From assembly GCA_018136815.1 (NCBI GenBank), contig CM030940.1, positions 3,660,833 to 3,724,832 on the forward strand: a DNA stretch of 64,000 nucleotides, written 5' to 3'. The DNA is from Isochrysis galbana. Taxonomy: Eukaryota; Haptophyta; Isochrysidales; Isochrysidaceae. Under the pieces are notes generated by a model that was given only the letters and a program-made list of their open reading frames with translations, did no database searches and was not told the DNA's origin. Both the position numbers and the translations under genes were made by a program. Each line of letters starts with the position of its first letter. Within the stretch, counting starts at the first letter, position 1. Positions 31,331 through 41,436 of the stretch are shown in pieces.

Positions 31331-32170
31331 TCATCCGTACTCCTATTAATTAATTAATTTCTTAATAGTCTCACCGCACACGCGGCCGTGGACCCTCTAC
31401 TTTCTACTCACGCAGCAAAACTTTCTACACCTCCACTCTCCCGGCCCTTTCCCCCCCGCCATCAGGCGACTCCCCCCGTGCACTACTAGGGGGATAGGGG
31501 AAAAGGGCTTAGATATGGTCGGTGGCCCGCGCCCCCCCCCCGGTGATCCGTTCCTCCCTTCTCCTCCTACGCCTACCGGGCTGGCGGCGTCCTAAGTCCC
31601 GACTTATCCTGTAAACAGGTGCGGGACTTACATATTTTCCGGTGGTCGGAGCCCTCGCTCCGCCCACCCCCTTCTCCGCGCTCTCTCTCCCCTCTCCTGC
31701 AGGCACGCGCGATGGCGTGCCTGCGACAGGCCTGCAGCTGCCTCTGGCGACCCCTGGAGGCTCCTGGAGGCCAGCTCAGGGGGCAGAGGAGGCTAGGGCT
31801 GGGCCCTGGTCTCCCCTACCTCTCTCTCGCTGGCGCTCCTGGGCCTCAGGGGCGCCTTTCAGACCTTTCATAAAACCCGTCAATCAAGGAACACAGGACA
31901 CAGGGCGCCAGACGTGTTTGAAGTGCAGGTGCATGTCGCGCGCCGTCACCATTGGGGAGGTGTATAGCCTAGCTAGGTGCGCCCACGTGTCCTCGGGGAT
32001 TTGAAGCTTTTCCTCCCATTTGGTCGGCCTTGTGAGGCGTTTGTGTTTGCGGTCCGTTCGTTGAAGGGCTCTCGTCAAGTGTTCTACTTGGATTTCGTCC
32101 AGCGGTGTTTTACCGTTTACCGTCCAGTGTGTACTCGTTTGCCAGTGGGTACTCTAACCTTTTGTTGGAT
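31330..32170 (-). mobile_element. chimeric retroposon: non-LTR C-terminal fragment joined to family A tail
   Basis: On the minus strand, 32170-31884 encodes HLTRALQRTDRKHKRLTRP and WAHLARLYTSPMV..HLHFKH. This is homologous to the non-LTR protein at 44787-45545 (EWMHVAKLYTHPML..HPHFKH). It passes directly into the body and 3' tail of retroposon family A (31870-31340), ending GAGACTATTAAGAAATTAATT. Template switching during retrotransposition, or family A being the 3' region of this LINE lineage, would explain the join. Confidence 0.55.
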
Positions 32171-32859
32171 TTATAGCCTTCCTCCCCATTTCGCCGGGGA
32201 GGCGGGGTCCAAGTCTGGGGTCTGGGGGGGGGGGGGCTGGAGCCGTTCTCCTAATATCGGAGTGCCCAGGTACGAGGTACGATAGCTCTGCCTCGTGCTC
32301 GTGCCAAGATCCTTTCAATTTTGCGTAGTATTCGCCTTCCCGGGTTATCCGTAACTAGGGGGTACCCTTAGCGAAACCTAACATGGTTTGCCAACCTCCC
32401 CTACCCGCCACACCTTACGTTTTCCTTCTTCCCCTTCTTCCCCTTGTTGTCCCCGACCACAACCACAAACATTACTTCAACGGTTGCTATCGCAGCACCA
32501 CAACCACAATTCGGAAAGTGCAGCACCACAACCCTAAAGTGTGGCAAATAAAGCGCCATGCTTACACATCAAGCATTACTATGGCATGAAGAAGAAGGAG
32601 TGAAACAGATCCGTGCTACCGTACTGCAAACGGCTTCATGCTCGTCCAAGGATCAGTAGGGGAGCCGTCCGCCTCTAGATACCTAATAATGTCGTATTGA
32701 CCAGGTGAATGCTCCTGGTATGGCCGAGATGGCGGCCCCAACTCGGCGCTACAGGTACGACGGGCAACGTCATGCTTTCCATGCGCATTGAAGACTGTCC
32801 GGTCCAATCTTGCAGGAAGTCGTGTGAGGTCCAGGTGAAGACGGCTTCATCTTAACTTC
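32171..32859. other. bestrophin 3' flank and spacer
   Basis: No gene, repeat or RNA recognised in this stretch. Confidence 0.4.
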
Positions 32860-34179
32860 CTAAGTTTCCACAATGGACACATCGCCGACTATCGAATCGA
32901 TGTCCTTCTTTACGTTTTCATCCAAGATTCTGCTCTTTGACCACATGTTCTGGGCATCCACTGTCGCTGCGCGGATCCCCTCACAGAGATTGTCCAGTGG
33001 GAGGATGGAGAAAGGCTCCTCAAGTTGCACTGCCAACTCCTCAATCCCAAACAAGAAGATGGCTAGGAGCGCCATCGCCGGCAACAACGCTAAGTGATTC
33101 CACGATTTTTCGAAAGCGTCGTACATGCCGAGCGGCAGAAGCAAAAGGTATGTCGAGAGGAAACGAGCGGTGTGGCGCGTGTAGACGAGCGGCACGGGAG
33201 AGCTGAAGATGCGCTCGCACGCCTCGGAAGCATCGCCGATGAGGATGACCGACTTGTCCATCTCCACGCGGCGCTTCTCATCAATCGTCAGGCGATTCAT
33301 CACGTCCGAGAGCTCATACAGTGCGCGCAGAGGACGGTTAGGTGCGCTCTGCCAGCGCTGCACGTACTCTTCTGACATGAATGCGCGTAGCTCGTTGATG
33401 AACACAGCTTCTGAGTCCGGGCCTAGAAGCTCTACTTGAAGGGAGCGAGCAAAGAGCCAAATAGCTAGACCTACCTCGCCCAGCCGCTCTTTGCGTTCTT
33501 CATCTGAACAAGACTCCATCCACACGCAGGATTGGCGCAAAATGTTTCGAGAATGTGCGACAATCCTGCCCCAAGCTTTGCGTGCCTCGAGCCAGCGGGC
33601 GTAAGATGTGTTGGTGCGGAACACAAGCAAGAGGCCCAAGGCTGAAGAGGAGAGCGAGAACGGGAGTGTTGGCAGGCGCAGGTGCAGCCAGTCTGGAACG
33701 CTCGAGGCGCCAAATAGCGTGACCAGTGGCGAGATATGATGCACGTCCCCAAAGTCCTCGTACCCGAAGAGGGCTGCGTTCCACACTATGACGAAGAGCG
33801 CTACGGCGACAACCAGCCCAACCTCAACAGCAAGGTTGCGCACGACGCCACTGACGAGCGTGCCCTGAAGATGAACGAGGAGGCGCTTGGGCGAGCGATG
33901 CTTGACCCAATCCCGGTGGTGGAAGATAGTCCGGCGATACCGACGGCTCTCCTCGCCGTACGGCACTGTGCCCAGCTCGATTGTCGCAGCGAGCAGCGAG
34001 CCGGGCCGAAGGTCCTCGTCCTTCGGCAGGAGAAGCCGCGTCCGCGGCACGCGCGCGAGGCGTGAAATTGTGCGGGCGGGCGGGTGGCTGAGCAGGCCAC
34101 TCGCCCCTGTCGTGCACAGGCCGATCAGCAGCCAGGTCACCCGCGATGGCCGCAGCGCACTCACTCGGCTCGCCGCCAT
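32860..34179 (-). CDS. bestrophin-like anion channel, probably plastid-targeted
   Basis: Single exon, 439 residues. The start was placed at MAASRVSALRPSRVTW, giving a hydrophobic signal-like segment (WLLIGLCTTGASG) followed by an Arg/Ser-rich transit-like stretch, as in complex-plastid leaders. The bestrophin/UPF0187 core is clear: FHHRDWVKHRSPKRLL, a membrane segment (LVVAVALFVIVWNAALFGY), FRTNTSYARWLEARKAWG, PLVYTRHTARFLSTYLLLLP, and the closing FLFGIEELAVQLEEPFSILPLDN. Family members are chloride/bicarbonate channels; plant and diatom relatives sit in thylakoids and adjust proton-motive force or carbon supply. An upstream in-frame extension to 34320 is open but probably untranslated. Divergent from the unknown gene at 34363. 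Confidence 0.85.
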   Translation of the reverse strand: MAASRVSALRPSRVTWLLIGLCTTGASGLLSHPPARTISRLARVPRTRLLLPKDEDLRPGSLLAATIELGTVPYGEESRRYRRTIFHHRDWVKHRSPKRLLVHLQGTLVSGVVRNLAVEVGLVVAVALFVIVWNAALFGYEDFGDVHHISPLVTLFGASSVPDWLHLRLPTLPFSLSSSALGLLLVFRTNTSYARWLEARKAWGRIVAHSRNILRQSCVWMESCSDEERKERLGEVGLAIWLFARSLQVELLGPDSEAVFINELRAFMSEEYVQRWQSAPNRPLRALYELSDVMNRLTIDEKRRVEMDKSVILIGDASEACERIFSSPVPLVYTRHTARFLSTYLLLLPLGMYDAFEKSWNHLALLPAMALLAIFLFGIEELAVQLEEPFSILPLDNLCEGIRAATVDAQNMWSKSRILDENVKKDIDSIVGDVSIVET

Positions 34180-34362
34180 TCGTTTCGCTCGCGCGCCGCG
34201 CCGCGCCGCCTTGAGAAGATGAGGGCGGCGCCTACAGACACAAGATACAAGAGGGATTTTGCATCGGTTGAAACAGCGGGTTACAAGACGTGCTCCGCCT
34301 CCGTCGCAACGGAGTTTCAACCGCCTCGCAAAAGGACAACTCGGCAGAAATAGGTTAAAACT

Positions 34363-34770
34363 TTGGAGTTGACGCGAGATCGCCCTGAGAGAGGGGAGAG
34401 CGCCGCGCGCCGGGACGAGAGACGAGAGGTGCCGACCCGCCCCTTCAACGCGCAGGAGCTGCGTGAGTCCCAGCTCGCGCTCTTAGCGGCGATGCTGCTG
34501 GGGATGAGGAGGCGCCGGCGGCAGGCGTCACTGCGGCGCCAGGGCCGGCACAGTGAGGCGCAGCGGCACAGCCGCCTCAATGAGGTGGCGATGCTTGCGT
34601 TCGCGGCGGAGCCGCTTCTTCGCTCGACACGCTCGCGCATTGGGCCAGAGCGCCTGTCGCTGGCGCGTCTGGAGCGCGAGACAGCGGAGGCAGGTGGCGG
34701 CAATGGGATTGTGGTGCGCGACGTCTACGCACGCTTCGGTGTTCGCCTCGAGGACTTCCACGCTTCATAG
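34363..34770 (+). CDS. unknown Arg-rich protein, 5' end uncertain
   Basis: Open frame of up to 135 residues; no in-frame ATG exists before residue 44, so the true start may lie in an upstream exon. Readable blocks are EVPTRPFNAQELRESQLALL, MRRRRRQASLRRQGR, RLNEVAMLAFAAEPLL and TRSRIGPERLSLARLERE. I do not recognise the family. The frame looks real because a second locus (62818-63080) conserves the same protein order, including TRSRIGPERLSLA, with different silent positions. The gene is divergent from the bestrophin gene, 184 bp apart. Confidence 0.45.
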   Translation: MELTRDRPERGESAARRDERREVPTRPFNAQELRESQLALLAAMLLGMRRRRRQASLRRQGRHSEAQRHSRLNEVAMLAFAAEPLLRSTRSRIGPERLSLARLERETAEAGGGNGIVVRDVYARFGVRLEDFHAS

Positions 34771-34851
34771 CTGCGCTCGATCTGCCCGCAGGCTTCTCGA
34801 CGCCAAGCAGGCATGTGGCAAGCGCCGAGGAGGCAGTGCTGCTCACGCTTA

Positions 34852-35170
34852 TCATGGATACATCCATGATATGTGCATCATAGATGCATATCTATCATGG
34901 ATACATCCATCTCATGCATCGTGGATGCTCATTCTAACCTCTGTATGTTTATACTGAGGTGCTCTGCTTCTCACTTCTCCCTCGCGGCCGTTTCGAGTCC
35001 GCGCGGGGCATTCTTGCGGCACAGAAATTTCCCCGCGCGCTCTTACTTTGTTACTATTAGTTTTGCGCGCGTTTGTGTGAATGTGCGTGCGCGTGAATGT
35101 AGTAAGAATCTTATCCGGCGATGTACGATTGGCGATGCGATCGGCGATGGCGCTCTGCCTCGCCCAAGCC
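34852..35170 (+). repeat. dispersed repeat, copy 1 (near-identical to 38185-38525)
   Basis: Starts with ATCATGGATACATCCATGAT and runs through GGCATTCTTGCGGCACAGAA to GCGATGGCGCTCTGCCTCGC. The copy at 38185-38525 is almost identical apart from small indels in the leading ATG-rich part. A diverged copy lies at 31073-31270. No coding potential is evident. Confidence 0.8.
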
Positions 35171-35176
35171 GCGGTC

Positions 35177-35409
35177 TGCCGAAGCGCCAAAATTGGAGCT
35201 TCCACATTTTCACTCTCTTTTTCTTTTGTCAACTGTTAACTGCTCGCTACCCGCTCATCCGTGGCCCCCAAGCTCTCAGTCTCAGGGGACTCTGAGGGAT
35301 ATTCCCCCATACCCTTGGATTGCCGAACAGCCCATAGATCCGGTGATCCGGACATGAATTAAGTTGGAAAACTGAAAAAAAGTGCAGCTCCAATATTGGA
35401 GCTTCACTT
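35177..35409. mobile_element. MITE-like element with palindromic imperfect TIRs
   Basis: The left end GAAGCGCCAAAATTGGAGCT, then TTCCACATTTTCACT, faces the right end GAAGCTCCAATATTGGAGCT, then GCACTTTTTTTCAGT (read inverted). TIRs are about 35 bp and each end is itself palindromic. Element length is about 233 bp. Target duplication not resolved. Confidence 0.5.
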
Positions 35410-35639
35410 TCTAACCAAAATACGCCGTTTAGGTAAGAGTAAGAGACGTGCCGGGAGGAAACGGGCTTTCGGCGCTGAACGGTGTCGGTCTCTCCCGGGC
35501 AGTGATGGGACGTCAGGTATTATCAGGTCATCAGGGTTCGCCAACCTGATACCTGATATCAGACCTGATATCAGCCTGATATAAGTTAGTATAATGTTAG
35601 TGTCTGCGTCGCATGGGAACGCGCGACTACGCGGCCGGC

Positions 35640-36000
35640 CGTCGTAGTAGGGCCGGACGGCCGGACGGCAACCCACTCCGCGTCCGTGGCTATGCCACTC
35701 TTGTCTTCTCCCTCGCTGCCGTGGAATTTCGCCATCGCTTCCTGGTCGTCGAAGGAGCCCCGATGCTCCTCCTAGGGAACGACTTCCTGGAAGCTCATCG
35801 GGCCTGCATCGACTACTCGCTACTCGCTCAACGCCGGCGACGACAGCCGCCTCTCCCTCATCGTAGGGGTAGGGGGCAGTCGCGTCGATGCTCGTGTGTC
35901 CACTCGACCCCGACCCACCGCGCCTTTTCTCGCCGCTGCGGGCTCTCTTGGGGGCCCCCGAGAAGAAAAAATACGTTGCGCCACTTTGCGCCCACGGCAT
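35640..36000 (+). pseudogene. Gypsy retropepsin-region fragment
   Basis: GRPDGNPLRVRGYATLVFSL followed by FRHRFLVVEGAPMLLLGNDF is homologous to the protease region of the retrotransposon at 54990-55140 (FRHSFAVIEGNAMLLLGNDF). The catalytic DTG is missing and the frame degenerates after about 60 residues. It is an isolated remnant of the same family. Confidence 0.65.
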
Positions 36001-36059
36001 CTCACTTATCTCTTACACGCACCTCATCCTGTACACGCTGCTTCTAAGCTTCTAAGCGT

Positions 36060-36090
36060 GAAACCGAAGCGCCAAAATTGGCGCTTCAAG
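36060..36090. repeat. GAAGCGCCAAAATTGG palindrome copy
   Basis: Fourth copy of the palindrome found at 16938, 35177 and 35388; here it follows the Gypsy fragment and precedes the CT-rich leader of the proteasome gene. Confidence 0.5.
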
Positions 36091-36656
36091 CCGGCAGCAA
36101 GGAGTTAACGTTTTAAAACATACGATCCATTTTTTTTTCTGGTCGCTGCCCCGCCCCCCCCGCGACCTCATCCCCCTCGTTCCTCTCTCTCCCTCTCTTT
36201 CATCCTGAGCAGTAAAATCAGAACTTAGACCGCCTGCACAAGCGCGCCGTGCTCCCCCCTCCCTCTCTCTCTCTCTCCTCTCCCTGCCCCTGCTTCTTCC
36301 CCTCTCTCTCTCCCCAACTCTCCTCTCCCCCTCCCCCCCCCCCCCTCCCTCTTCTCTCTCTCTCCCTTTCTCGTCTCCTACGGCTCGCCTCGTCTGGCGC
36401 TTCGCGCTCGCGCTGCGCCGGACCGACTCGCGCCCTCTCCCCCCCCCCTCCCCCTTCCTCTCTCCTCTCTGTCTCACCAGTGCGTCGAGAGCGGGGACCG
36501 TGCGGGCGGGTCGCGCTGGCTGGCTGGGCGCACAGGGCGGCGGGGGCGAGCGTGTTACCTGCTGTCTTCCACCACCACTCCACCTTGTGCTGTGCGAAGG
36601 GCTTGCTTCCTCAGCCGCCTGTCCTCCCTGTCTCTCATTCCCCTTCTCTGTTCCCT

Positions 36657-37482
36657 ATGTCGTGTTCAGTGGGGGAGTCGGCGTACAGCTTCAGTCTTAC
36701 CACCTTCTCGCCGTCGGGCAAGCTCGTGCAGATCGAGTATGCCCTCAATGCTGTGGCCACAGGCAGCACATCACTTGGCGTCAAGGGTGCGCATGCGACA
36801 AGACAGGGGGTGGGGGTGGCGAGCTTTTTGGCACACGCACGCCATGCTCTGCGCGCTGTGCGTCTGATTTCGACTGCGCGCATGTATCGCAGCCAAAAAT
36901 GGGGTCGTCATTGCCACGGAAAAGAAGCTCCCCACTTGCCTGATTGATGAGACGAGTGTTGAGAAGATTGTGATGCTCACTGAGAATATCGCCATTGTGT
37001 ACGCTGGTATTGGGCCTGATTTCCGCGTTCTCTACCGCAAGGGAAGGAAAGCTGCACAGGCCTACTATCGGGTTTATCGAGAGCTCATTCCGATACAGCA
37101 GCTCGTGCGTGAGCTGGCATCTGTAATGCAGGAGTTCACGCAGCAGGGTGGCGTGCGGCCATTCGGCATCTCATTGCTCCTTGCTGGGTTTGACCACGTT
37201 GGTCCGCAGCTCTATCAGATCGATCCTTCTGGCTCATACTTTGCGTGGAAGGCATCGGCGATTGGGAAGCACATGGTGAATGCGAAGACGTTTCTTGAGA
37301 AGCGCTACAATGACGAGCTTGAGCTAGAGGACGCTGTGCATACCGCTTTGCTCACCCTCAAGGAAGGGTTTGAGGGTGCGATGGATCATACCAACATTGA
37401 GGTGGGTATCATTGGCCCGGACAAAAAGTTCAAGGTTCTCACGCCTGCTGAGATCCAGGACTACCTGGGCGAGGTAGAGTGA
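36657..37482 (+). CDS. PSMA2: 20S proteasome subunit alpha type-2
   Basis: Exons are 36657-36786 and 36893-37482 (intron 106 bp, GTGCGC donor), 239 residues, close to the usual 234. The alpha-subunit N-terminal signature [21 protein letters not shown] is intact, then [55 protein letters not shown] and [26 protein letters not shown]. This order is specific to alpha2, a structural ring subunit of the 20S core. The start MSCSVGES is a few residues longer than usual, and a TTCAG just before GGGGAG might be a splice acceptor, so the first four residues are uncertain. Preceded by a CT-rich leader. Confidence 0.95.
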
Positions 37483-38184
37483 GCAGCTTTGATTTCGTGC
37501 AGGACAGTCAGCGCCATGAAATGGCAGGCTTGCGGGAGAAGGTATTATGGCCACTTCTACATCGAGAGTAGGATTCTCTAGTTGATGGAATGTTGGGACC
37601 TTTGGCGAGACGCACGCCGAATCTAGGCCCGTTGAGGAGTGCTGGCACATCGCGCATCTCGCACACTAGCTCATCAGTACCTACATCGACTTGAGGTTGT
37701 GCTCAACAAGCCGTTTCTTTCTCGCTTTGCGCTCATGGTCTCAGTATCGGTATCGTGATTCGTTCTCCCCACCCCACTCCCCCATAATCTAGACTCGCCT
37801 CTCCACGACACAGCTCCCCTTTTATGTGCGCGCTGAGGCGCACATGATGAAGTGATGCCCCAACATCCGACATCGGATCATATTGCCTATTGGTGCCGCT
37901 CGTCTAGCTCGCCTGTCCTTACCTTGTGTGCGCTTTGCGTTTGCCCTTCTCCGTCGACTGTGAGAGCGGTGTTGTAATTGGTGAAACATCTGCACATGCG
38001 TGTGACTACATCGATGTTGAGCCTCCTTTGATCCGTATTTTGTTTCTAAGTTTATACTTAGTTCACATGAGCCATGATGGAGATGGAGGCGCCCTCCTCC
38101 ACCCTCCACCCCCGGGGCTCCAACCTCCCCTCCCGGCTCCGGGGGACCCGTTGACCGTTGGTCAATCTCAGACTCTTACCTTCT
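37483..38184. other. proteasome gene 3' flank
   Basis: No gene recognised. A palindromic CTAAGTTTATACTTAGTTC near 38047 resembles the head of retroposon family A. Confidence 0.4.
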
Positions 38185-38525
38185 TATCATGGATACATCC
38201 ATGATATGTGATATGTGCATCATAGATCATAGATGCATATCTATCATGGATACATATCCATCTCATGCATCGTGGATGCTCATTCTAACCTCTGTATGTT
38301 TATACTGAGGTCTCTGCTTCTCACTTATCCCTCGCGGCCGTTTCGAGTCCGCGCGGGGCATTCTTGCGGCACAGAAATTTCCCCGCGCGCTCTTACTTTG
38401 TTACTATTAGTTTTGCGCGCGTTTGTGTGAATGTGCGTGCGCGTGAATGTAGTAAGAATCTTATCCGGCGATGTACGATTGGCGATGCGATCGGCGATGG
38501 CGCTCTGCCTCGCCCAAGCCGCGAA
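38185..38525 (+). repeat. dispersed repeat, copy 2
   Basis: Near-identical to 34852-35170; the leading ATG-rich portion has two small insertions. Downstream (38526-39240) only low-complexity and unrecognised sequence is seen. Confidence 0.8.
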
Positions 38526-39257
38526 GCCGCGGTGGTTGCCTCATGGGCGCCACCGCGATACTTCTGTGGCATGAGCATGAGTTGAGCGTTGTACCAACCG
38601 CGTGACCCAGACCCCCCAGCCAGTGGCTAGTGGGCACCGGTCGGGAGGCGAACTTCCAAGCCCGCATGAGCATGAGGCTGCACGCTGCACTCGTATATCG
38701 TATACTCGTATCCTCACCCTCACCTTCCCCCCCCGCTTCCTAGTCACTAGGCTGACGGCTGACGGGGGACTGCGCCTGCGGGCGACACCCAAGACCAGTG
38801 ACCAGTGACCAGTGAGAGACACGAGACTACACGCGAGGGAGAGGGAGAGGGAGAGGCGGCGGAGAGCTGAGCCCCAACCTCCACTGCCCACTCCCACTGA
38901 GCTGCTTGACTCGCCATCTAGGCATCTAGGAGTCCCCTCGGGACCTCTGAGAGCAGGTAGTGGCGCATGCATGCGCACGCGCTGCAAGAAAGAGCGAAGA
39001 GATAGCGGATAGCGGAGGAAGGGAGAGCGCGGGCGGGGGCGGGGGCGCTGGCGCTGGGGCTGGGGCTGGGGCGCTGGGGCGCTGGGGTTGGTGGCGGTAG
39101 CGGCACGCGGCACGTGTAAGTAGTAAGTAGTACGAAGCCTAACTCTCAGTTAGATGAATATTATCGACAACTGCAATGCATCGATAATACCCGTGAGCAA
39201 TTATTGCTACCCCCATAGCGCATGCAAAGGATAGAGGCATCTACTGCTACTGACGAA

Positions 39258-39278
39258 CACCTTCAAGAATGTTTTTTT
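39258..39278 (+). mobile_element. 21-bp retroposon stub flanked by 16-bp target duplication
   Basis: A perfect direct repeat TACTGCTACTGACGAA occurs at 39242-39257 and 39279-39294. The 21 bases between end in CAAGAATG plus seven T residues, similar to the oligo-T ends of retroposon families A and B. It is best read as an extremely 5'-truncated insertion. Confidence 0.55.
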
Positions 39279-39315
39279 TACTGCTACTGACGAATGACGA
39301 TTGTGGGGTCCCTAG

Positions 39316-39564
39316 ATGGGAAAAACAGTGGAGGGGGCTACGCGGTTGGTATCGATGACTTGCTCCGCTTCTGGTTGTGAGCATGCATGGTCCGTGGAGG
39401 GCTGGATTCATTCTAAGAAGCGCAACCGTATGGGCCAAACCACAGTGGACAGGCTTGTTCGCACTCATACGAATCTCCTGTTGGAATCTAAGCTGCAGGA
39501 TTGGACGTGCGCCGTGCTTCCATGGGACCTCGACATGATCATCGAGGAGCCGGACGACGAGTAG
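39316..39564 (+). pseudogene. hAT transposase C-terminal fragment
   Basis: SASGCEHAWSVEGWIHSKKR, then NRMGQTTVDRLVRTHTNLLL, matches the hAT dimerisation region (SAS..ER.WS...FIHSKKRNRL...V.HSNLRL). The frame is open for 82 residues and ends in an acidic tail EEPDDE. Upstream transposase sequence is absent. Confidence 0.7.
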
Positions 39565-39617
39565 GTCTGTAGTTTTCGTGGTATATGGTATGTAATATCG
39601 GTATAACGTATACATAT

Positions 39618-40227
39618 TACTACGTTCCAAAACTGAGATGTGAGAGAGCCTTTGGGAAGCGAGGGCGGCGCCTAGAGAAGAGGAGGCACTAGAGGAAGGC
39701 CGGGGTGTGGGGAGGGTACATGCTGGCTTAACAAGGTGCTTTCGTTGAGGATGTTAACGAAAATCTAAAGCGCCCCACAACGTGTCAAAAACGGGCACTC
39801 TATTTACTGTCAGAAGCAACGTCACGACGATGCGGCAAGGCGCAAGGCGTGATGGTTTCCACCGGGAGGACTGTTGGTGGTTGAGCTCCTCTTCTTGCGC
39901 CCCTTGCCTTGCCACTCATACTCGCCCCCAGTGCGAGCGCCGCGCTGCGGCGGCTCCACCACCTTCAGCCGCGCCATGCGGCCGCGAATGCCACGGGCCA
40001 AGAGCTTTCGCGCCAATCGTTCGCGTCAGCCGATTTGCAAACCCAGTCCACATTGAAAAAATGCCTATTTCAATCGTGTTTCGAGTGCTGAGCCCCCCCC
40101 TCCTCACCCCATTAAGCCAGCATGTACCGGCAACCCCCCCATTGAAGTTGCGGTTTATTTATTTCAAGTTTTGGGGAGCTGTGAAAAGAAAACTGAAAAT
40201 TTTTTCAGTTTTGGAACGGAGGTAGTA
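39618..40227. mobile_element. Stowaway/Tc1-mariner-like element
   Basis: The left terminus TACTACGTTCCAAAACTGA faces the right terminus TACTACCTCCGTTCCAAAAC (inverted), differing by a four-base CTCC indel. The CTCCGTTCC terminus resembles Stowaway MITEs, which duplicate TA on insertion. Length is 610 bp. Interior frames are broken and unrecognised. Confidence 0.5.
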
Positions 40228-40323
40228 TAATTGCTTGTATCATCGTAGTAGTATCATATGATATCGGGTCTATGATATCAGTCTCGGTGCCTCAATCAGT
40301 GTCATATGACGGTATGACGGAGC

Positions 40324-40782
40324 TAACCCCTGACAGAAAGATGCCATCTATAGTTGCAAGCTTTGCTGATGCAACGCATCTCAATCTAGATGGCAAGCTT
40401 TGCTGATGTGGCCATCCATCTATGACCAAGCTTTTCGAGCGCCCAGCGCCCGAGCGCTGCTATAGGCGCGCGGCACGCGCAGCACATACGGACGGCGGTA
40501 TAGCTCGCCGGCCGACTGTTGCTATCTCTAGCGAGAGGAGGCCCTCGAGGCGGGCGCCCATCGCAACGGTGAACGGGCGGGCAGGAGGCGGGAGGGGGGG
40601 GAGGGGGAGGGATAGTGACCCAGAGCACTATTTTGGGAACAAGCTTTCTATCGAGCTTTGGTGGACTCCAAAATCGACCATCTATCTATGGACCAAGCTT
40701 TTGAGCAAGCTTTGCTGTAAATATCACCCATCTTTGAAAACCAGCTATCCCTGATTCTCAACCATCTTTCTGTCAGGGGTTA
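40324..40782. mobile_element. hAT-superfamily MITE with perfect 8-bp target duplication
   Basis: Termini TAACCCCTGACAGAAAGATG and its inverse bound 459 bp. They are flanked exactly by GACGGAGC at 40316-40323 and 40783-40790. Eight-base duplications are diagnostic of hAT transposons. The interior has several AAGCTTTGCTGATG/AAGCTTT-type motifs and no transposase. A related left end occurs at 30604. Confidence 0.85.
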
Positions 40783-40836
40783 GACGGAGCATCTGCATCT
40801 GGGCTCAGGTAAGGTATCTAGGGTGTCTAGCAATAA

Positions 40837-41436
40837 ATGGCAATTAAGTACGACGTCGATGGAACAGTATCCGACATCGAGGATATGAACCACCTCCGCA
40901 ACATGATCGACGTGAAAAAGCTGCCTCAGTGGCAGCAATGCGTCAACAAGGTGAAGGCCGGGTTCGAGTATTTGGAGCAACGATTGACAGATCAGTGCGC
41001 GGTCCCATACCATTGCAAGAAGCAACACGAGGCCTTGGGCTTACTTAGGGCTTTTGACCCATCTTTCGCTTGCACGCGCGTTGACGCGGCCTTCGTGAGA
41101 AAGCTCGAGCTACTCCCACTATTCCCTGGACTCGCCGATCCACTCATTCGAGAGTTGCCGGTGTACATCACAGCCGCAAGAGGCTTCTCCATCGGCGATC
41201 GTAGCGACGTTCAATCTTTTACATCCTCCATCATGAGCTGGTGGAGGGCAAACCACTCTAGGCTTCCAGCTTGGTCTCGAGCCGCCCGCATTGCCTTTGC
41301 TTTGTCACCCAATTCCGCGGCGTGTGAGCGAGTGTTTTCGTTATTGAAGTGCATGTTTGGAGATGCGCAAATGAATTCGTTGTCCGACCAGCTCCAGTGT
41401 GCATTGATGCTCCGGTACAACCAACGTGACACGTGA
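40837..41436 (+). pseudogene. hAT transposase C-terminal region
   Basis: Open frame of 199 residues ending in the hAT dimerisation block: SSIMSWWRANHSRLPAWSRA, FALSPNSAACERVFSLLKCM and FGDAQMNSLSDQLQ...MLRYNQR. It begins 50 bp after the hAT MITE and lacks the zinc finger and catalytic N-terminal half. It may be the remnant of a larger element or, less likely, a domesticated fragment. It belongs to a different hAT subfamily from the 39316 fragment. Confidence 0.75.

Noticed and set aside
39782-40225. Mariner-like transposase inside the Stowaway-like element
   Set aside because: Fragments in several frames look vaguely similar to algal mariner proteins, but no DDE/DDD block can be identified.
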